DNA of 64,000 bases from Aphrophora alni. Its lineage: Eukaryota; Arthropoda; Insecta; Hemiptera; Aphrophoridae. The notes beneath the pieces were generated by a model, which was given only the letters and a program-made list of their open reading frames with translations, did no database searches and was not told the DNA's origin. Positions 59,170 through 64,000 of this stretch are shown here, piece by piece (position 1 is the first letter of the stretch; each line of letters starts with the position of its first letter). The stretch spans positions 22,277,949-22,341,948 of the forward strand of contig OY740774.1 in assembly GCA_963513935.1 (NCBI GenBank), given 5' to 3'. The translations under genes and the position numbers were made by a program.

Positions 59170-59470
59170 AATATATATTGTGTTTCCCTCTTGGAGACCA
59201 TATCGTGTAACATTTGTGCAACAACTAAAGGAAGAAGACAAATAGAAAACTTTTTAATTGTTGTAACTGGCTTCTCAAGAAAACTGTAATGATAAGTTAT
59301 ATCTGATGCTGTGGTGAAGCTTGGTTCTAACTGTTCGGACTTGTTAATTCACAAAACAACAGATATTGGTCCGCAGACCTGTGCCTGCACATTCCTCGGA
59401 TTTGTCTACATGTGATTTTTTTATCTCTGTTGGCTCCAGTTTATTAAACAAATCCTCACACTTTCCACTG
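59170..59470 (+). pseudogene. Mariner-like transposase remnant with internal deletion
   Basis: In several frames the plus strand reads PYRVTFVQQLKEED (from 59199), NCNDKLYL, EAWF-LFGLVNSQNNRYWSAD (59316-59376), then directly PVPAHSSDLSTCDFF. The first is the linker to the catalytic domain. The second is the block around the first catalytic acid, whose Asp codon is GGT (Gly) here. The last corresponds to the WPxRSPDLTPxDFF block near the third acid, so the sequence between the first and third catalytic blocks has been deleted. Non-functional. Confidence 0.75.
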
Positions 59471-59479
59471 CCTAAAAGC

Positions 59480-60535
59480 AAATATTCATATTTGATGCTA
59501 ATGACATTACTTCACTTCTCTCAGTGTGTTTACTTAACTCATGTAGACTACTAAAAATGCATTTCTGCTCAGATGAAATACTTCCAACATGTAAATATAA
59601 AAAATGTGTAGTCTATAAGTTAAAGAATAAATGTTTGTTTCCGTTTTCATTTCTGTAATTAATTCATAAAATTTGACATATTACCGCGTGAGTGGCTGTT
59701 AGTAGGCAGATTCAAACTTGATCACCCTGCATTTATTTATTCAACTATAGAGACATTTTCGTTCCGTTCCAAACGAGTTTGGAATCAGCATCCTTCACCT
59801 TCATCTTCTATGAATCCAAACACACGTTGAACGTTCTCAAAACTATCGTTTGTTCCCAAGAACGGAAACTTAAATGTCGAACGTTTTCATTGAACTGCCA
59901 AACAAAACCTTATTCTTTCTGAAACTTAATAATTTAATTTATTATCAATATGAAGGTTAAAATCAAAAGTAGATTACCTCCCATTCCAGTGGTCGCCAAA
60001 CTTGTGTTAGAGAAACATGGTAAAATCTAAAGTTGTTTTAAAAACTTTTTTTCGTTTTACTTAACTTTGCGTAAATTTAGTAGTTGAATAAAAATTAATT
60101 AAACCTCCATTTTTTAACTGATCTTCACGTTTCATAACCTCAAAAAATTAAAAAAGCTATTTTCGACGTTCCATCATTCCGTCGTCGTTGGCGTCATTGT
60201 GTTTTAAACACGATAGCAACTACAAAAATTAAGATAGGAACATTAAATTTGGTATAGAGAACTATAGTAAGCTCATATAGAATCTTAATGAAATTCAGAA
60301 AAATCTAATTGAAAACATCAAGATGGAGTCATTATTAACTTTTTTTTGTTCGTATATCATATGTTTTTCAACTTATAACTCACTAAAAATTACCAAATTT
60401 TCATTCTGCTTGTAATGGTAACAACCCTACATATGTACAATGACAAATAGAGAAGTTATTGGCAAAAATTTAATTTCGAACTCTAACCTCCAAATAAAAT
60501 GTGATGTTTAGGCTATATAGTTACTAAATCTAGGC
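59480..60535. other. Intergenic, no recognised gene
   Basis: A TTGATCACCCTGCATTTA motif at about 59718 could be the right end of the 59.2-kb mariner-like element. No left end was identified. Around 60230-60310 a segment is an inverse relative of 50840-50915 (ATTCAGAAAAATCTAATTGA). Confidence 0.4.
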
Positions 60536-60539
60536 CCGA

Positions 60540-60735
60540 GTTACTGACACGAGCGTAGCGAGTGGAGGTCTCTTCACATATATATTAATCTATGGTTTCG
60601 AGGCCCGAGATACTAAAGTCTTGATATACCGATACCTACAAGGTCCAAGAAACCAACTATTAGGCATTAAGCCCTAAATTTGGAGGGTCTGCTTGTACCA
60701 TGATGGCTCCCTCCCACCACCTTGTTATATGTGTG

Positions 60736-60778
<43 letters not shown>

Positions 60779-61005
60779 CTGTTCGTTTTCTCTGGTTCAA
60801 ACCATTATATTCAATATTTTGGAAGGCGTAGGCTACTTCATTTCACTGTAAGCAACTGTGCCATTCCTTGGAACTATGCATTAACTGTTTTTAGTAGCCG
60901 ACATTTTGAAACGGAATATAACATTTTAAAACATTGTATATACCTAGTAGTTTGGCCTAGTTGCAAAGAACCTTATTCCGAAACATAAGAATTATTGGTA
61001 CACTT
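60540..61005 (+). repeat. Dispersed repeat E copy with expanded microsatellite
   Basis: Matches 56515-56905. The GACACGAGCGTAGCGAGTGG phrase is at the start, and the TATATATAAATA of the other copy corresponds here to the (CA)n run. Confidence 0.8.
60739..60776. repeat. (AC)n microsatellite
   Basis: About 19 AC units after GTGTGTATAT. It lies inside a repeat E copy. Confidence 0.97.
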
Positions 61006-61123
61006 TTTTGACTATAACTGTCTAATGTAGAGTTTGTACCATAAACAGACGAAATAGAGTTTGTAAACAAATCTTCACTTTGGTCACACAATAAAACATA
61101 TTATCCACCATTAGATAAGACAG

Positions 61124-61147
61124 TAAAAAAAAAAAAAAAAAAAAAAA
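61124..61147 (+). repeat. A-homopolymer
   Basis: An uninterrupted run of about 24 A. No retroelement body recognised upstream. Confidence 0.9.
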
Positions 61148-61642
61148 TGGTACCGTATAAACAAGCTCTTATTCACCCCTTCTTCGTTATTTGCAAGAAA
61201 TGTAAATATACAAAAACAAATTTACTCCGAACATTTTTACTTTTATAATTTTCAATATATAAAAGTAAACAGTATTATAGTTCCAATCTACGCTTTCTGT
61301 ACCAAATTATTTTAACTAAAACTAGATGTTATTTGACCTTGAAGTTAAATGGGGAAATCATTGTTTGCCCACACAACGCGCCTAGCTCAATATTTCAGAT
61401 TCCGCTCCCATGGCTACAAACCTTGAACTGTACTTGTTACACGCAGACTATTCGGTCTAAGGTTACCACAACCTTTTATTGTTCAGGTTCTCCTGTCAAG
61501 GTCGCAGACAAATCCGTTTTCTTGATTTAATTTCTTACAGCTATTGTTTGGTTTGGGCGGTAGATTAATGGTCACCCAGCCTCCACTCACCTTCGTTATG
61601 TTACATATATTTTTAATTTATTAAGATAAGATTAGATTAAGT

Positions 61643-61680
61643 TAGGCAAGTTAGGTTAGGCATGGTTAGGTTAGGTTATG
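61643..61680 (+). repeat. Degenerate TTAGG-type telomere-like run
   Basis: TTAGG units interrupted by CAAG and CATGG (five units in 38 bp). Similar runs are at 11341 and, inverted, at 62150-62168. Confidence 0.7.
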
Positions 61681-61810
61681 ATCATTTACTCTCTCATAGG
61701 CTACGTGGTATTGAGATAGTTATGTAATGAGAACAATCTGTTTTTCAGTTTTTTCGCCGATGAAATGGTGTCTGTCTGCACTCAATTGTACAGCTCAAAG
61801 AGTGGACCCA

Positions 61811-61833
61811 TTTTTTTTTTTTTTTTTTTTTTT
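61811..61833. repeat. T-homopolymer
   Basis: A run of about 23 T, possibly the tail of a minus-strand retroelement to its right. Confidence 0.9.
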
Positions 61834-62062
61834 CAATAGCTAACATTAGGGGTGGAAAAACTTATAATTTTTATTTTGATCAAATTTGGTATAACCTATA
61901 AGGACCATTACGCATTTTTTGCCCCTTGTTACTTAAAAGCGAAAAACCTCTCGGTTATGATAGACTTAAAAAAAAAGACAACATAATAAGATAGAGCTCG
62001 CTAATACTCTAATAGACAGCCTCAGATTCCGGAAGATAACAAAAGAAACCTAATAGGCCCTC

Positions 62063-62385
62063 AAACGCTCACTCGTGAGTACGGATGCGGCAGATTTGAG
62101 GGATTACGTGGGGTTGGCTCGACACTTTGGGGAACTAGGGTCATCTGTTCCTAACCTAACCTAACCTATAAGAATTACTTTTAGTGCCGTGTGATAAGCA
62201 AAGATTTCATCCAGTACAAATTAAATTACAGTGATATTTATTTTCTATTTGATCTTTATTGATTTTAATTATACCCGCCCAACTGGTACCTGATCCGTTC
62301 ACATTTCCAGGAAGTGATTGCTATTGACTGGGGCGGCCAATATGTTGAGCCAACCCCACGACACCGATTTGAGGACCCTACCTAG
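62063..62385. mobile_element. Inverted-repeat element inside the nested block
   Basis: The left arm has TTGAGGGATTACGTGGGGTT then GGCTCGACA. The right arm has TGTTGAGCCAACCCCACGAC then GATTTGAGG. The imperfect inverted repeats are about 30-35 bp, and outside them are CCCTCAAA and TTTGAGGACCC. A CCTAACCTAACCTAACC run sits inside (62150-62168). Non-coding. Confidence 0.6.
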
Positions 62386-62389
62386 ACCT

Positions 62390-62915
62390 AGCTACACCTT
62401 TCTTTATTTAGTCTTGTGATAGATCCCTCTGTTTTATCTTTCCTATCGGTCTATCTTCAGGTTTTGAAGTTATCTGATAATGAGAAATTCTTCATATTAT
62501 TAATATGGTTTAATGGCACATTTGCCATCATTTGTGTGTATAAAACTAATTCACGACGTTTCGAGAGTAAAAAGCAACTCTTGTTATCAAGTGTAAAACT
62601 AGAACATAAAAGAGAAAAAAATCTCATGCCTAGTTTTAGGGTTGAGTGTTTTCTTAGTTATAGATTTAGTCTCAGTTCCAACAAGATACTAGGCTAAGAG
62701 GCTGTGTTGGTGTTCTCTATTATACTCTAGTTTTACTCTTGATAGCGAGAGTTACTTTATACTCTCGAAACGTCGTGAATTAGGCCTCTCTCGACCAACT
62801 TTTGTTCTCTACCGACCCTGATACTATCCGAGGAGTATAAAGGTCTTTATTTTAAACTTTCTTTTAAGGCGATGGTACTTAGAGGTTTTTTGGCTTTAAA
62901 AAACAAATAATAAAA
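62390..62915 (+). repeat. Family A dispersed repeat, copy 18, interrupted
   Basis: Left piece 62390-62460 (ACCTAGCTACACCTTTC, TAGATCCCTCTGTTTTATC). Right piece about 62785-62915 (CTCTCTCGACCAACTTTTG, AAGGCGATGGTACTTAGAGG). The interruption is the foldback-type insertion listed next. GGTCTATCT / GGCCTCTCT at the edges may be a diverged 9-bp duplication. Confidence 0.8.
62461..62784 (+). mobile_element. Foldback-type insertion in a family A copy
   Basis: About 320 bp. It starts TTTTGAAGTTATCTGATAAT and includes TTTGCCATCATTTGTGTGT, both shared with the insertion at 26057-26250. Inverted repeats of about 24 bp (TAATTCACGACGTTTCGAG at 62549 and CTCGAAACGTCGTGAATTA at 62764) enclose about 190 nt. 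The GAAACGTCGTG box resembles the GAAACGCG box of family F. Confidence 0.75.
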
Positions 62916-63024
62916 TATATAAAAGAGACCTGGTTGGAAAGATAAAAGAGACGAATCTAACCTAAGAGATCAATAAAAGTATAGATCCAGCTAGGGACTT
63001 TGGGATTGTCACAATCGTACTCCC

Positions 63025-63560
63025 TATACGTATTGGTCACCATATATTCATAAATGCAGGTTCGGGAGTATTCACTAAAAGCTGGAAAATCTATGGAGTT
63101 GCTATAAAAGATATAATTTCTCAAAATATTGTACACCGATTTTGTTAAAATTTTGATGAAATGTGTAGGCTATATTAAATTCCCCAGATGTTGTGCCAAA
63201 TCCCAATTTAATCAAAATTACGGTTCAAAAATAATAACGAAAAAGAAAATTAAACCTTCACTTCCACAATTAAAAATTTAAAACTGTCAAATATCATTCA
63301 CTAGTAGGATCGAGTTTATGACACAAGAAAATCTATCATCAATTTTACTTAAATATATGATTCAATTTAATATATATTTTAACAAAAAATTCCATAGTCA
63401 TTGATAGATGTACTACATGTTTTCATTCATTCAGATCTGTAGGTAAAAGGAAGCACGCTTATAATTTCACGCGCATGTCTGTAAGTCGCAACCAGTCTAC
63501 ACAGACAAAACGATAAATCCTATATATTTCAAACTTTGCATTTATATTCTTTGTATTGTC
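63025..63560. other. Intergenic, no recognised feature
   Basis: AT-rich. No coding or repeat motif recognised. Confidence 0.4.
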
Positions 63561-63565
63561 CAAGA

Positions 63566-63752
63566 TATAGGAAAAATATAGTGTTAATACAAAAAAAAAT
63601 ACATTTGGGGTAGTTAAGGGGCAAAACTATCGAGTTGGAAATTTATTTTTTTGTAAATCTTATGCATGGTGTATCAAATAAAACGAGAAGTTATTCTGAT
63701 TAATAAAATGTATGTTTAATTGATGAAAAACTTAACATGTTGGCGCTAGGCC
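63566..63752 (+). repeat. Dispersed repeat D copy
   Basis: Counterpart of 21084-21263, with the GGCGCTAGGCC end block well conserved. Followed by a C11 run near 63780. Confidence 0.7.
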
Positions 63753-64000
63753 AAATTTAAAGTGCCAGATATCATACACCCCCCCCCCCTATTTCAAACA
63801 CGGCGTGACCTACAAATCTAAAAAAAAATGTATTGGGCTTTGTATTGAACCTCGAACGCCCGTCATTAACGGCTCGATTTTAATAAATTACAATTTAGTT
63901 AAGGAAGCGTTTATGTAACAAACGATGCAAGTTTAGGCCCTATTTAATTTTTTTTTTTCAAAGACGGCGTCCGTGTTTCATTTTATTAGTTTTGAAAACT

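Larger units (their letters stand above)
61925..63020 (-). repeat. Family A dispersed repeat, copy 17, split by a nested block
   Basis: The hairpin half of a minus-oriented copy is at 61925-62062 (AAAAGCGAAAAACCTCTCGG ... GAAACCTAATAGG). The complementary half is at 62928-63020 (GAGACCTGGTTGG ... CTTTGGGATTGTCACAATCG). The two halves meet at a 13-bp near-duplicate (GAAACCTAATAGG / GAGACCTGGTTGG), consistent with a target-site duplication around an insertion of about 865 bp. Confidence 0.75.

Noticed and set aside
60722..60988. Plus-strand open frame with a run of Thr-His
   Set aside because: It is produced by the (AC)n microsatellite inside a repeat E copy.
1..64000. tRNA, rRNA or snRNA genes
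   Set aside because: No GGTTCGAATCC-type B box with a matching cloverleaf, and no conserved rRNA or snRNA segment, was recognised by eye on either strand. A covariance-model scan would be decisive.

Overview
This is a very AT-rich animal nuclear window. It is almost certainly arthropod and probably insect: there are spliced coding exons, short TTAGG-type telomere-like arrays, Jockey/CR1-like LINE remnants, Tc1/mariner and pogo remnants and a Helitron-like end. There are no operons, no bacterial signals, and no RNA gene I could support. I cannot name the species. All similarity statements come from reading translations by eye; no alignment or database search was run, and repeat boundaries are good to roughly 10-20 bp unless a target-site duplication is cited.

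The only host gene I can support firmly is the 5' part of a nose-resistant-to-fluoxetine (NRF-6-like) acyltransferase gene on the minus strand. Exon 1 (32377-32623) carries the start codon, the signal peptide and the beginning of the NRF domain. Exon 2 (3140-3384) continues the domain. The two are joined by an intron of about 29.0 kb (3385-32376) with GT/AG ends and a split ATG codon that restores the reading frame. The remaining exons lie to the left of the window. A good initiator plus downstream promoter element lies just upstream of the start codon. A plus-strand 96-nt segment with strong splice sites (829-924) is a candidate exon of something else.

The rest is a repeat landscape. Region 1-3.1 kb holds a TIR element (1029-1388) and an internally deleted pogo/Tigger-like transposon (1804-2970). 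The 29-kb intron holds a LINE reverse-transcriptase remnant (about 7.9-8.5 kb), a mariner-like element with long inverted ends (11.5-12.4 kb), a repeat unit present intact at 15.2 kb and split at 18.0/19.6 kb, foldback elements (5.05, 23.0 and 26.06 kb), microsatellites and a 3-copy 122-bp tandem array (30.8-31.2 kb). Region 33-64 kb holds further LINE pieces (34.2, 51.0 and 54.8 kb), a decayed TSO1-like CXC transposon-type gene (43.0-44.8 kb), a 12-copy 38-bp minisatellite (47.7-48.2 kb), a Helitron-like element, another foldback (50.1 kb), a possible Penelope-type ORF (52.7 kb), and a second mariner-like remnant (59.2 kb).

The most striking feature is one interspersed family of about 240 bp, here called family A, present at least 17 times in both orientations and at all stages of decay. 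It has a conserved terminal hairpin (AAGGCGA...TCGCCTT) and weak pol III A/B-box resemblances, so it may be a SINE, although a MITE is not excluded. Copies of it are repeatedly the landing sites of other elements: two related foldback-type insertions, a LINE with a 12-bp duplication, and a triple-nested block at 61.9-63.0 kb. If there is something undescribed here, it is this family together with the foldback families that insert in and around it.
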